Source: CAMCXE01 sp046347475 (GTDB lineage Bacteria; Pseudomonadota; Gammaproteobacteria; Pseudomonadales; Cellvibrionaceae). Taken from it: DNA of 64,000 bases. This document shows, piece by piece, positions 35,611 to 44,767 of this stretch. Both the position numbers and the translations under genes were made by a program. The notes under the pieces are model-generated. The model was given only the letters and a program-made list of their open reading frames with translations, was not told the DNA's origin and did not search any database. Within the stretch, counting starts at the first letter, position 1, and each line of letters begins with the position of its first letter. The stretch spans positions 1 through 64,000 of the forward strand of contig JAXMGD010000002.1 in the NCBI GenBank assembly GCA_046347475.1, read 5' to 3'.

Positions 35611-36681
35611 TTAAGCGCTGCGCTTGGCGCGAAAGCGACCGAGCAACACAAGGCCCATGGCCAATAATCCCCAAGGCCCAATCGCACCGCCCACGCTACC
35701 GCCTGAACTTGAGCTGCTCGACGAAGAGGAGCTTGAGCTGCTGGAGCTGCTGCTTGAACTGCGGCCCGACGAGCTTGAGCTGCTGCTAGACGAAGAGCTG
35801 CTACTGGAGGAACTGCTGGAGGAGGAGCTGCTAGAAGAACTGCTGCTGGAAGAGGAGCTAGACGAGCTGCTGCTGGAGGAACTGCTATAAGAGCCGCCGG
35901 TATCCGTAGGAGGTGTGCCGTTGTACCCCTCCTGCCCTTCACGGGTCATGGCCAAAACGAGGTAGCCGTTTTTCACTACTACGTTATTGGGTGAAAAATC
36001 CGCGCGGTTTTCGGTGAAGGTCCAGTCGGCCTTGCCCCAGCGGTTGGAGTCAAAGCTGTTGAAATCATCCCGCCAAGCCAGTTCAAAACCTGAACCGTTC
36101 CAGCGATGGAATTCAATCCAGTTTACGAACATGTACTGGGGCAGCACGCTGTCATTCCAGCTGCCAACCCACTCTGGGTTGTTAGGTGGCCAGAAATTAA
36201 AGCGAAACTGCGAAGGGCTTAATAGGTTGCGCGCCTGACCGCCTTCGGTAGTGCGGATCACTTGGTTGTTCACCAACCAGCGAACTTTGTCCGGGCTCCA
36301 CTCTAGGGTAAATGTGTTGTAACCGTCGCCGAATGAGGAGCCGTTGTTGTGTACCTGCTCGGATGTGGTGCGGGTGCCCTGGCCGGTGATGATGTTGCTC
36401 TGCCAGGAGGTAGCATTATTTTTACCAAATACTTCTACGTCCACCTCCTCCCAAAACACACCGGACATTTCCGAGCCGTCTTTCCAGAGGAAGAAGTTGG
36501 AAATCATGCCGCTGGTTTTAGCTGCCCGCATACGCACGACGTATTTGCCGTAGAGATTGGCTGCAGGGGTGAAAATTTCCGCTGATTTATAGGGCTTTGC
36601 CAAAGCTGTTTCTGCAACGCCTGTGGTTAAGCACAGAGCCGCTAAAGATGCGCCCAACCATTTTTTTGTTGTTGTAAGCAT
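35611..36681 (-). CDS. Circularly permuted GH16 beta-glucanase (lichenase-like) with poly-Ser linker and GlyGly C-terminal tail
   Basis: A secreted endo-glucanase, 356 aa, probably cutting mixed-linkage beta-1,3-1,4-glucan. The signal peptide ends ALA-KPY near residue 28. The catalytic motif WEEVDVEVFGKN has Glu79 (nucleophile), Asp81 and Glu83 (acid/base). The segment that opens ordinary lichenases (DDFNSFDSNRWGKADWTF...NVVVKNGYLVLAMT) comes here after the catalytic part, so the jelly roll is circularly permuted, as in the Fibrobacter succinogenes 1,3-1,4-beta-glucanase. About 65 serines follow, then GGSVGGAIGPWGLLAMGLVLLGRFRAKR: a Gly-rich motif, a hydrophobic helix and basic residues, as in GlyGly-CTERM (rhombosortase) substrates. 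GGAGG ten bases before 36681 supports that start over Met 36723. An AraC-type regulator lies just upstream on the same strand. Confidence 0.92.
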   Translation of the reverse strand: MLTTTKKWLGASLAALCLTTGVAETALAKPYKSAEIFTPAANLYGKYVVRMRAAKTSGMISNFFLWKDGSEMSGVFWEEVDVEVFGKNNATSWQSNIITGQGTRTTSEQVHNNGSSFGDGYNTFTLEWSPDKVRWLVNNQVIRTTEGGQARNLLSPSQFRFNFWPPNNPEWVGSWNDSVLPQYMFVNWIEFHRWNGSGFELAWRDDFNSFDSNRWGKADWTFTENRADFSPNNVVVKNGYLVLAMTREGQEGYNGTPPTDTGGSYSSSSSSSSSSSSSSSSSSSSSSSSSSSSSSSSSSSSSSSSGRSSSSSSSSSSSSSSSSSSSGGSVGGAIGPWGLLAMGLVLLGRFRAKRSA

Positions 36682-36774
36682 GTAGAGATTCCTCCAAGGG
36701 ACCAAAGTAAGGCCTCTGAGCAATGCTCGAGGCGCAAACTGCAGCTTGCAGGGCTTACACAGGGGGATAAAGCT

Positions 36775-38016
36775 TCAATTTAGGTTGTGCAGATCTTGAG
36801 ACGCGCCAAAATGCGGAGTGTTTAACATAAAGCTCGGCACACACTCCTGCCGAAAGTGGCTGGGTGTCACGCCCACCTGGAGTTTAAACAACCGGTTAAA
36901 CGTGGCCTTGCTGTTAAAACCTGCCTGCTGGGCAATTTCGACTATGGTGCACTCAAGCAGAGACGGATCTTTAAGCCGCCGCTTGGCCTCGCTGATGCGA
37001 AAGCTATTGATAAACTCCTGAAAATTCTGCTTAAAACACCGGTTAATCACCACAGACGCCTGACGGGGCGAGACCCCCAGCAAATGAGCAAAACGCTCTA
37101 GGGTAATTTGCGAATTTAAATGGGGCCGCTGCTCATCCATAAGCGCTTGAATACGTTCCGCCAAGATAAAACATTCAGCATCTGGCTCAGGCGTTTGTAC
37201 ACTCGGCTCAGCAGGCGGCGCGGCTGTGAGCACGGCAGTGGAGAGCTCTGTGGCGTCAGGCGCAGGGTTCACTGTTAATTGTTCTACCACCAGAGTGGTT
37301 TTTGCGCGCTCGAACCAAATAACCAGCAACAAGGCCAAGCTCAAATAATTGCCCACCACGCCGAGCCGATCGCTCATGGCCAGTGGCCAATACTGTCCCC
37401 CTAGATGCACCAGCAAACACCAAACCCAAACCAATACAAAACCCCCGTACAGGTTCACAACCGGCCTTAGGCTGGGCGACAAACTGCCTGCACCTCGGTA
37501 CAGCAGCACCAGGCAATTAAGCCCATACACAACTGGCAATAATTTTTTAAGGGTTAAGAAGGCAAAAAAATGTACTTGGGTATTACTAAAAATGGCGAAA
37601 TCTAAAATCAACGTGTGCTGTTGCTCCAAGGGGTGGCGCAAGCAGGCCCAGTACAAATACGGCAGGGATAAACACGCGGGTACTAAATGCCAATAATCCC
37701 GCAAACTGACTTTATGCGCAGGGTTTAGGCTGCCGCGCACAAACCAATACAACACGGGGCCCAAGGCGAACGAGGCAAAGCTAAACAACACCGATAAAGC
37801 CGGTGATAGAGAAAAGGCCGCATAACGTACACCGTCGCCCCAAAATACCAGGGTATCAATGGCGGCGCAGGCGTTGAGGGCAAAAAAAACTGTTAGGGTA
37901 TTACGCACCGCTGGCGCAAATAATTGGCTGAGATTATTGCCAATGGCAAAAAACAAACAAAACAAAATGTAAACAGCCAACACTATGTCGTGTGTATTAA
38001 AAAGAAGCTGATTCAT
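36775..38016 (-). CDS. Membrane-anchored AraC-family transcriptional regulator
   Basis: A 413-aa protein. The N-terminal half (residues 8-245) has about seven hydrophobic helices (VLAVYILFCLFFAIGN, LSVLFSFASFALGPVLYWFV, YGGFVLVWVWCLLVHLG, YLSLALLLVIWF). The C-terminal part is an AraC DNA-binding domain with two helix-turn-helices (ITLERFAHLLGVSPRQASVVINRCF; TIVEIAQQAGFNSKATFNRLFKLQVGVTPSHFR). Such 7TM-AraC proteins in polysaccharide degraders are usually next to the enzyme they control; the glucanase gene starts 93 bp downstream. The signal sensed is unknown. Confidence 0.9.
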   Translation of the reverse strand: MNQLLFNTHDIVLAVYILFCLFFAIGNNLSQLFAPAVRNTLTVFFALNACAAIDTLVFWGDGVRYAAFSLSPALSVLFSFASFALGPVLYWFVRGSLNPAHKVSLRDYWHLVPACLSLPYLYWACLRHPLEQQHTLILDFAIFSNTQVHFFAFLTLKKLLPVVYGLNCLVLLYRGAGSLSPSLRPVVNLYGGFVLVWVWCLLVHLGGQYWPLAMSDRLGVVGNYLSLALLLVIWFERAKTTLVVEQLTVNPAPDATELSTAVLTAAPPAEPSVQTPEPDAECFILAERIQALMDEQRPHLNSQITLERFAHLLGVSPRQASVVINRCFKQNFQEFINSFRISEAKRRLKDPSLLECTIVEIAQQAGFNSKATFNRLFKLQVGVTPSHFRQECVPSFMLNTPHFGASQDLHNLN

Positions 38017-38410
38017 ATGCTAAGGCAACCCATAAACGTTCGGCGTTAGGTGTGGGGTACAAACCGATACTGTGAATTAGCCACATTTGCCAAGGGCTCA
38101 AGCCGAGCCCCGGAAGCCAACCACTCCACCAAAAATGCTTATGGCTTTTCCACCCTCTTAGCATGGCAAAGGTCATATTAATGAGCGTTGATGGCCGTCA
38201 CAGCAGCCCGAGGGTTGTGTTTTTTTGTGCACAATCACTCAAGACGCTTGCAGAAATACAGGCGGCGTGCATCGAGATAACAACGCCACGAGGAGCGGCT
38301 GATCCAGCTCGTGGTGAGGCCACTTCCGTTGCGGTGAAACCCTAGTGGTTTGCTATGGGCCGTCAGCCGTTCGTGGTGAGCCTGTCGAACCAGGCTCAGG
38401 GTAAACGAAT
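38017..38410. other. Intergenic region with a CCGTTCGTGGTGAGCC repeat
   Basis: A 394-bp gap. The only recognisable element is at about 38368-38401: CCGTTCGTGGTGAGCCTGTC continuing to GAACCAGGCTCAGGGT, an inverted GAGCCTG/CAGGCTC unit of a type widespread between genes in many proteobacteria. A 60-codon open frame at 38163-38345 has no ribosome binding site and is not called. Confidence 0.5.
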
Positions 38411-38680
38411 TTAGGGAATTGGCTGCCCGAGGGCCCTGCGCTGCAGCAACTCCTCATAGCCGCCTTCATTGATGACGTTTACATAACCCAAGTTATTTAA
38501 TACGTCTTTTGCTATACCCGAGCGGCGGCCGGTGCGGCAATACACGCGAATATCGTCCTCATGGGCGAAATTAAACAGGCCGATTTTAGCGGCGATTTCC
38601 TCATGGGGAATTAAAATTGCGCCCGTTAAATGGCCTGCAGCGTATTCATCAGCGGCTCGAACATCGATCCATATGGTCAT
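38411..38680 (-). CDS. Rhodanese-like single-domain protein
   Basis: An 89-aa single rhodanese domain. The N-terminal WIDVRAADEYAAGHLTGAILIPHEEI is the first signature and the active-site loop is CRTGRRSG with the sulfur-carrying Cys about residue 48. It has no signal peptide, unlike PspE, so it is cytoplasmic. GAGG lies eight bases before the ATG. It lies 41 bp after uvrB on the same strand and may be co-transcribed; a sulfur-transfer or signalling role is inferred from the family only. Confidence 0.92.
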   Translation of the reverse strand: MTIWIDVRAADEYAAGHLTGAILIPHEEIAAKIGLFNFAHEDDIRVYCRTGRRSGIAKDVLNNLGYVNVINEGGYEELLQRRALGQPIP

Positions 38681-38721
38681 GGGTATTGCCTCGTAAAAGT
38701 AATTAAAAGGAGCCAGTACAA

Positions 38722-40764
38722 TTAACTGGCCATGGCGCGCATTTTTAATTGCGCTATGGCGTCGCGCAGGGCCGCGGCTTTTTCAAATTCTAAATCTTTC
38801 GCCGCCTGTTGCATGGATTTTTCCAACTGCTCAATTTGGCCCCATAAATCTTTATAAGGGTCAATTTTTTGCAAAATCTCTTCAGGTGAATTTTTGGCAG
38901 CTTTTTTACTGCGGCCCGTGCGGGCACCTGGAATACGGTTCGCTTCTAAAATATCGGCAACATTTTTGGAAATACCCTTAGGGGTAATGCCGTGTTGCTC
39001 GTTAAAGGCCACTTGTTTTTCGCGGCGGCGCTGGGTTTCATCCATGGCGCGCTGCATGGAGGCGGTAATTTTATCAGCATATAAAATCGCGTGGCCATTG
39101 ACGTTGCGCGCGGCGCGGCCAATGGTTTGAATTAAGGAGCGATCCGAGCGCAAAAAGCCTTCTTTATCCGCATCAAAAATAGCCACCAGAGAGACCTCCG
39201 GCATATCCAAGCCTTCTCGCAACAGGTTAATACCCACCAGCACATCAAATTCCCCTATGCGCAGATCGCGGATAATTTCCATGCGCTCAACTGTATCTAT
39301 ATCCGAATGCAGATAACGCACCCGCACATTTTGCTCAATTAAATAATCGGTCAAATCCTCCGCCATACGTTTGGTTAAAACGGTTACCAAAATACGTTCA
39401 TTGCGATTGGCAATGCGGCGAATTTCCGACAAACAATCATCCACCTGGGTGGTAGCTGGCCGCACCTCAACCACGGGGTCCACAAGGCCGGTGGGGCGCA
39501 CCACCTGCTCAACCACCTGGCCCTGGTGCTCCCCTTCATATTTACCGGGTGTAGCGGAGACAAAAATCATCTGCGGCGCGAGGCGCTCCCACTCTTCAAA
39601 CCGCATAGGGCGGTTATCCAGCGCTGAAGGCAGACGAAAACCGTATTGAACCAGAGTTTCTTTGCGGGAGCGATCACCCTTATACATTGCGCCAATTTGC
39701 GGTACGGTTACGTGGGACTCATCAATTACAAGCAGTGCCTCCGCCGGTAAATAATCGAATAAAGTTGGTGGTGGCAAACCCGGCTCCCGGCCCGATAAAT
39801 ACCGCGAGTAGTTTTCAATGCCGGTGCAATAACCCAATTCCTGCATCATTTCTAAATCGTATTTAGTGCGCTGCTCAATGCGCTGGGCTTCTAATAGTTT
39901 TTCCTCGCGACGGAAAAAACTTAAGCGCTCCGCTAATTCTTCTTTAATACTCTCTATAGCGCCCACAATGGTTTCACGGGGCGTCACGTAATGGCTTTTT
40001 GGGTAAATGGTCACGCGGGCGACCTTGCCTTTTTGCTCACCGGTAAGCGGGTCAAAAAGGGTTATTTTTTCGATGACATCGTCGAACAATTCCACGCGCA
40101 CCGCGATGGATTCAGAATCCGCCGGGAAAATATCAATCACATCGCCGCGCACGCGGTAATTGGCGCGGAAAAATTCCAAATCGTTGCGGGTGTATTGCAA
40201 TTCGGCTAAGCGGCGCAAAATACTGCGCTGGTCAATTTTATCGCCGCGCACTAGGTGGACGACCATTTTTAAATAGGCTTCTGGATCACCCAAACCATAA
40301 ATAGCCGAAACTGTGGCCACTACGATGGCGTCTTTGCGCTCCATTAAAGCCTTAGTGGCGGAGAGCCGCATCTGTTCTATGTGTTCATTAACTGCCGAAT
40401 CTTTTTCAATAAAGGTATCCGATGAGGGCACATAGGCTTCTGGCTGGTAATAATCGTAATAAGAGACAAAATATTCCACTGCGTTATGAGGGAAAAACTC
40501 TTTAAATTCCCCGTACAACTGCGCCGCCAGGGTTTTATTGTGGGCCATAATTAAAGTGGGCCGCTGAATTTTTTCAATCACATTGGCGATGGTAAAGGTT
40601 TTACCCGAACCAGTTACCCCCAACAGAGTTTGATGGGCGAGGCCAGCATCGATACCCGCCACCAGTTGTTTAATGGCCTCCGGCTGATCCCCAGCCGGTT
40701 TATACTCACACACCAACTTAAAGGGCTGCTCGTCCTCGGGGTAGGAATTCACTTTATTGGCCAT
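38722..40764 (-). CDS. uvrB: Excinuclease ABC subunit B
   Basis: The damage-verification helicase-like subunit of nucleotide excision repair, 680 aa. Walker A GVTGSGKT is at residues 49-56; the beta-hairpin YYDYYQPEAYVPSSD lies around residue 105 and the DESH box near 350. The helicase C domain has ILVTVLTKRMAEDLTDYL and RSLIQTIGRAARNVNG. The C-terminal UVR motif (IEQLEKSMQQAAKDLEFEKAAALRD) binds UvrC. It starts 3 bp after rlmKL; no LexA box is visible immediately upstream, although uvrB is SOS-controlled in E. coli. Confidence 0.98.
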   Translation of the reverse strand: MANKVNSYPEDEQPFKLVCEYKPAGDQPEAIKQLVAGIDAGLAHQTLLGVTGSGKTFTIANVIEKIQRPTLIMAHNKTLAAQLYGEFKEFFPHNAVEYFVSYYDYYQPEAYVPSSDTFIEKDSAVNEHIEQMRLSATKALMERKDAIVVATVSAIYGLGDPEAYLKMVVHLVRGDKIDQRSILRRLAELQYTRNDLEFFRANYRVRGDVIDIFPADSESIAVRVELFDDVIEKITLFDPLTGEQKGKVARVTIYPKSHYVTPRETIVGAIESIKEELAERLSFFRREEKLLEAQRIEQRTKYDLEMMQELGYCTGIENYSRYLSGREPGLPPPTLFDYLPAEALLVIDESHVTVPQIGAMYKGDRSRKETLVQYGFRLPSALDNRPMRFEEWERLAPQMIFVSATPGKYEGEHQGQVVEQVVRPTGLVDPVVEVRPATTQVDDCLSEIRRIANRNERILVTVLTKRMAEDLTDYLIEQNVRVRYLHSDIDTVERMEIIRDLRIGEFDVLVGINLLREGLDMPEVSLVAIFDADKEGFLRSDRSLIQTIGRAARNVNGHAILYADKITASMQRAMDETQRRREKQVAFNEQHGITPKGISKNVADILEANRIPGARTGRSKKAAKNSPEEILQKIDPYKDLWGQIEQLEKSMQQAAKDLEFEKAAALRDAIAQLKMRAMAS

Positions 40765-40767
40765 TAA

Positions 40768-42936
40768 TTATGCCTCGCTAATGCGGAAACACTGGTGAAT
40801 TTTCGGGTTGCGGGCGAAATCCGGGTCTATGCTGGCAGCGCTGATATCCGCGACTTTAAACGCACTTAAGCCTTCAGTATCCAGTTTGAAACTGCGCAAA
40901 TTGGTGGAAAAATACAAGGTTCCGCCGGGGTTTAATAATTCCATACAGCGGCTAATCAAGCCCAGATGATCCTCTTGCACATCTAATACGTCTTCCATAC
41001 GTTTGGAATTGGAAAAACTCGGCGGATCGAGAATAATTAAATCAAACCCTTCGCGGCATTGCGCCAGCCATTTAAAACAGTCTGCCTGAACTAATTGATG
41101 TTGATTGCCGTAGATTTTATTCAGCTCAAAATTTTTCTTCGCCCAGTGTAAATAGGTATTGGACATATCCACACTCACACTGCTTTTAGCACCACCTAAA
41201 ATAGCCTGTACGGTAATGCTGGCGGTGTAGCAAAATAAATTCAACACCCGTTTGCCCTTGGCTTCAGCGGCTACCATACGCCTGAGCGGCCTGTGATCCA
41301 AAAACAAACCCGTATCCAAATAACTGGTCAAATTAACCCAATATTCGGCTAGCCCTTCCTGCACAGCAAAATATTCCCCATCGCTGTTTTGCAGTTTCTC
41401 ATATTGCTGTTTACCCTTATTGCGCTGGCGGGTTTTAATGGCCAAGTGTTCAGGGCGCTGATTAAATACATCACATACAGCGGCAATAATTTCATCAAAG
41501 CGTTTGGCGGCAGCAGCAGGATCAATCGTTTTGGGCGCCGCATATTCCTGCACATGGATGGATTCGCCATAGAGGTCAATGGCTGCGGAATATTCGGGCA
41601 TATCGGCATCGTATAAGCGGTAAGCGTCTATGCTGTTTTTTTCCACCCAGCTTTTAAATTGTTTTAAATTTTTGCGCAAACGATTGGCCAGCATGGTGGC
41701 GCCGTTACTGAGTGGCGGCAGCTCTTGTGGCACAGCTTGCTGCTGTGTTGACTGCGGCCCATCCTCGCGCAGCTTGGCCATTTCCGGCGGTAATACCTCG
41801 TATAAAATTAATTCACTGGCGATGGTGCCGTTAAATAATTTATAGCGTTTATTCGAGCGCAGGCGCAGTTCTTTAGCCAAGTCCACATTGCCGGTAAATA
41901 CCCCAAAGGTCCAGCCGCTGCACTGAGCTTTTACCACGCGGCCTAAATCCTGGTAGGTATTTTTTAAGGTTTCTACTTCCCCTAAACGCTCACCATAAGG
42001 TGGGTTGGTTAAAATCAAACCCTGCTCCCAACTGGAGGGCTTTTCAAAGCGATTAATAGCGGCGCGTTTTAATTGGATAAAATCGCTGACACCGGCGCGC
42101 TGACTATTATTAGTGGCGGCTTCTAATACGCGGGAGAATTCATCACAACCGAGCATTAAGGGCAGGCCCTTATTAAGAGCGGCGTGGCGCTGAGCCTGCG
42201 CCTCTTGTATTAATTCATTCCAGGCAGCCGCGTCAAAACCCAGCCAATCCATAAAACCAAAATCCTGCCGAAATAAACCCGGTGCAATATTGCCCGCCAT
42301 TAAAGCCGCTTCAATTAATAAGGTGCCGGAGCCGCACATAGGGTCAATTAAATGCCCGCCCGCTGCGGCAATTTGCGGCCAATTGGCGCGCATTAAAATG
42401 GCGGCGGCGAGGTTTTCTTTTAGGGGTGCCACGCCCTGCTCTAAGCGGTAACCGCGCCGGTGCAAACTCTCGCCGGATAAATCTATGCCTATGTGTACTT
42501 TATTTTTTGCCAGGCGTGCATTGACGCGAAAACGCGGCGTGTGGCGATCCACATTGGGCCGCGTGCCGGTATGATCGCGCAATTTATCCACCAATGCGTC
42601 TTTTATACGCATGGCGCCAAACTGGGTATTTTTAATGGCGTCGTTAGTGCCGGTGAAATCCACCGCAAAGGTGCAATCCGGCCGCAGATGATTGTGCCAA
42701 TCGATGGTATAGGCGGCGGAATATAAATCGTAATCGCTGGCCACATCCTCCACCCCCAAAGGCAATAAAACCCGGTTGGCCAGCCGCGAGTGCAAGCAGA
42801 CCCGCATGGCTTGAATAATATCGGCATCAAAATAAACGCCTGCCACCGTGGCGCGGGCCTCGCGAGCGCCGAGGGCGGTCAGTTCGTCTTGCAGGAGGTT
42901 TTCAAGGCCTTTGGGGCAGGTGGCAAATAATTGCAT
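40768..42936 (-). CDS. rlmL: Bifunctional 23S rRNA methyltransferase RlmKL (m2G2445 / m7G2069)
   Basis: A 722-aa fusion of two methyltransferases. The N-terminal half has a THUMP domain (ARLANRVLLPLG...FAVDFTGTNDAIKNTQFGAMRIKDALVD) and an N6/N2-type methylase with DPMCGSGTLLIEAALMAGNIAPG and the NPPYGERL catalytic motif. The C-terminal half is the RlmK domain with VLNLFCYTASITVQAILGGA and DLIILDPPSFSNSKRM. This is the normal gammaproteobacterial organisation. It lies upstream of uvrB with a 3-bp gap, so the two are probably co-transcribed. Confidence 0.96.
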   Translation of the reverse strand: MQLFATCPKGLENLLQDELTALGAREARATVAGVYFDADIIQAMRVCLHSRLANRVLLPLGVEDVASDYDLYSAAYTIDWHNHLRPDCTFAVDFTGTNDAIKNTQFGAMRIKDALVDKLRDHTGTRPNVDRHTPRFRVNARLAKNKVHIGIDLSGESLHRRGYRLEQGVAPLKENLAAAILMRANWPQIAAAGGHLIDPMCGSGTLLIEAALMAGNIAPGLFRQDFGFMDWLGFDAAAWNELIQEAQAQRHAALNKGLPLMLGCDEFSRVLEAATNNSQRAGVSDFIQLKRAAINRFEKPSSWEQGLILTNPPYGERLGEVETLKNTYQDLGRVVKAQCSGWTFGVFTGNVDLAKELRLRSNKRYKLFNGTIASELILYEVLPPEMAKLREDGPQSTQQQAVPQELPPLSNGATMLANRLRKNLKQFKSWVEKNSIDAYRLYDADMPEYSAAIDLYGESIHVQEYAAPKTIDPAAAAKRFDEIIAAVCDVFNQRPEHLAIKTRQRNKGKQQYEKLQNSDGEYFAVQEGLAEYWVNLTSYLDTGLFLDHRPLRRMVAAEAKGKRVLNLFCYTASITVQAILGGAKSSVSVDMSNTYLHWAKKNFELNKIYGNQHQLVQADCFKWLAQCREGFDLIILDPPSFSNSKRMEDVLDVQEDHLGLISRCMELLNPGGTLYFSTNLRSFKLDTEGLSAFKVADISAASIDPDFARNPKIHQCFRISEA

Positions 42937-43267
42937 GGTTCTGTCTCGTGAGCATCGTTCGCCACTGGGCGCACGATGGTGATTTATAAGGTTAAGGTTA
43001 TGATTTAACAGTTGTTATGCCATAACCTGAGTAAAAATGGTTATTCGTCGGATTCTGTCACAAATTACGCGGAAATTTCCGCATTACAGCAGAGGCTGTC
43101 TAGGCTAATAAAAGCAGAGTACCATGGGCCTGGCTGCGGTGAACTCACCGTTGCTGCCAAGGTCCCTTTGTCGGGTGCCGCCGTGAAAAGGTGTTACTTA
43201 GAATCCTTGTCACCGGCCCTGCCAAAGCTGCCCTTTCCATGCCCGTTTATCCTAAAGGTGAATGCCT
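42937..43267. other. Divergent promoter region between rlmKL and rmf
   Basis: A 331-bp gap that must carry promoters for rlmKL (minus) and rmf (plus). A short inverted sequence GTTATG...CATAAC is present near 43014-43026. No regulator site can be named with confidence. Confidence 0.4.
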
Positions 43268-43471
43268 ATGAAACGACAAAAACGCAACCCCTCCGATCGC
43301 GCTCAGGCGCGTGGCTATCAAACCGGTGCCAGCGGCGGCTCCTGGGACATGTGCCCGTTTGCCAGCGGCGAAGCCCGCGAACGTTGGATGGCCGGTTGGC
43401 GGGAAGCGCGCGAGGATCATTGGAACGGCTTTAACAGCAAAGCTCAAGCACAAAAAATTAGTAACTTTTAA
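43268..43471 (+). CDS. rmf: Ribosome modulation factor
   Basis: A 67-aa basic protein that drives 70S ribosomes into 100S dimers in stationary phase. It opens MKRQKRNPSDRAQARGYQTG, closely like E. coli RMF, and keeps the MCPF...WMAGWREARED core. The C-terminus is about ten residues longer than in E. coli. The start at 43268 is chosen over an ATG two codons earlier because the AGGTG at 43256-43260 is then correctly spaced. It ends 15 bp before a terminator shared with pyrD. Confidence 0.95.
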   Translation: MKRQKRNPSDRAQARGYQTGASGGSWDMCPFASGEARERWMAGWREAREDHWNGFNSKAQAQKISNF

Positions 43472-43486
43472 TCTTCATCCTATTGG

Positions 43487-43516
43487 CAACTAAGCCCCAG
43501 CAGTTGGGCTTAGTTG
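43487..43516. terminator. Shared bidirectional terminator of rmf and pyrD
   Basis: CAACTAAGCCC and GGGCTTAGTTG make an 11-bp perfect stem around CAGCAGTT. The right arm includes the pyrD stop codon (43510-43512), so the coding sequence of pyrD ends inside the hairpin. T-tracts are weak. Confidence 0.75.
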
Positions 43517-44535
43517 TTTGATCCACGAATAGCCGCACAGGCCTCATGAATTAATTGCGGGCCGCGATAAATAAAACCCGAATAAACTTGCACAAGGCTT
43601 GCCCCAGCGCGTAATTTTTCCGCGGCATCTTCCCCATTTAAAATTCCTCCCACGCCAATAATCGGCAATTTACCCTGCAGGGTTTGCGCTAAGACTTTAA
43701 TGGTGTGTGTTGATTTATTTTTTACCGGCGCACCGCTTAAACCGCCGGTTTCATCGGCGTGTTTAACGCCTTCGATCCCTTCGCGACTTAGCGTAGTATT
43801 GGTGGCGATAATGCCATCCATACCCGAATTAATGATCCGCTGAGCAAAATCGCTAATTTCATCATCCGTCATATCCGGCGCAATTTTTACCAATAAAGGC
43901 ACCTGTTTTCCCTGCTCAAGGCCAAGCCGCTGCTGACGCACTTTAAGGCCATCTAATAATGCGCTGAGGGTGTCGCCATATTGCAACGCGCGCAAACCGG
44001 GTGTGTTGGGGGAGGAAATATTAACGGTTATATAGTCGGCGTATGCATACACAGCGGCTAAACAATGCTCGTAGTCCTTCAGGGCATCTTCATCGGGGGT
44101 ATTTTTATTTTTGCCGATATTAATACCCAAAATTCCTGGGTACCCGCGTTTTTGCGCCACCTGGCTCACGAGGTGGGCCACACCTTTGTTATTAAATCCC
44201 ATGCGGTTAATAACGGCTTGCCGTTCCGGCAGACGAAATAATCGAGGTTTCGGATTACCCGACTGAGCCAAAGGGGTAACCGTACCCACCTCGATAAAAC
44301 CAAAGCCCAAAGCCCCTAGGGCATCAATATAGTCAGCGTTTTTATCCAAGCCTGCGGCCAGGCCAATAGGGTTGGGGAATTTTAGGCCGAATAGTTCCAC
44401 CGGTGCCTGCGGCATAGGACTGGCAAATAAGGAGAGCAGTTTTAAACGCTGGGCAGCCCCCAACCAGTCCAGAGTCAACTCGTGGGAGACTTCGGCATCC
44501 AGGCGAAATAATAGATCGCGAATCAAGGCGTACAT
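43510..44535 (-). CDS. pyrD: Dihydroorotate dehydrogenase (quinone), class 2
   Basis: A membrane-associated flavoprotein of pyrimidine synthesis, 341 aa. The N-terminal quinone-binding helices are MYALIRDLLFRLDAEVSHELTLDWLGAAQRL. The FMN/orotate sites include GLAAGLDKNADYIDALGALGFGFIEVGTVTP, NRMGFNNKG, GINIGKNKNTP and the catalytic-Ser region NISSPNTPGLR. The C-terminus has IIGVGGILNGEDAAEKLRAGASLVQVYSGFIYRGP. Length and domain order are normal for the class 2 enzyme. It converges with rmf. Confidence 0.97.
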   Translation of the reverse strand: MYALIRDLLFRLDAEVSHELTLDWLGAAQRLKLLSLFASPMPQAPVELFGLKFPNPIGLAAGLDKNADYIDALGALGFGFIEVGTVTPLAQSGNPKPRLFRLPERQAVINRMGFNNKGVAHLVSQVAQKRGYPGILGINIGKNKNTPDEDALKDYEHCLAAVYAYADYITVNISSPNTPGLRALQYGDTLSALLDGLKVRQQRLGLEQGKQVPLLVKIAPDMTDDEISDFAQRIINSGMDGIIATNTTLSREGIEGVKHADETGGLSGAPVKNKSTHTIKVLAQTLQGKLPIIGVGGILNGEDAAEKLRAGASLVQVYSGFIYRGPQLIHEACAAIRGSNN

Positions 44536-44723
44536 GGCGAGGCTCCTGAAGCAAAAGGCGGCGATATTAGCCTAAAGCAACCGGCGCGGCCACATAGGCC
44601 CTGCCCATCCGCCGCACTCATTATTATTCAATCTAAAAACCCGCTTAAAGCTCAGGGTTAAGGCAACGCCGCCTGGAGCCCAAGAGGAATTATTCTCTTC
44701 ATTTGCCTTGACGCACATCAAAC

Positions 44724-44761
44724 ATTCCTGTAATTTCAGTAAATACTGAAATTACAGGAAT
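44724..44761. promoter_or_regulatory. 38-bp perfect palindrome overlapping the ribosome binding site of the GbsR-like gene
   Basis: Arms ATTCCTGTAATTTCAGT and its exact complement (17 bp each) are separated by AAAT. The right arm contains AGGA, the only Shine-Dalgarno-like sequence before the ATG at 44768. It is most likely the operator of the dimeric regulator downstream. If transcribed, the same arms could fold and hide the ribosome binding site. Confidence 0.82.
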
Positions 44762-44767
44762 TAACAA

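Noticed and set aside
35624..35890. Plus-strand frame of Glu/Leu repeats
   Set aside because: It is the antisense of the poly-serine linker codons of the GH16 gene.
38163..38345. 60-codon plus-strand frame
   Set aside because: No ribosome binding site or family likeness; lies next to a widespread intergenic repeat.
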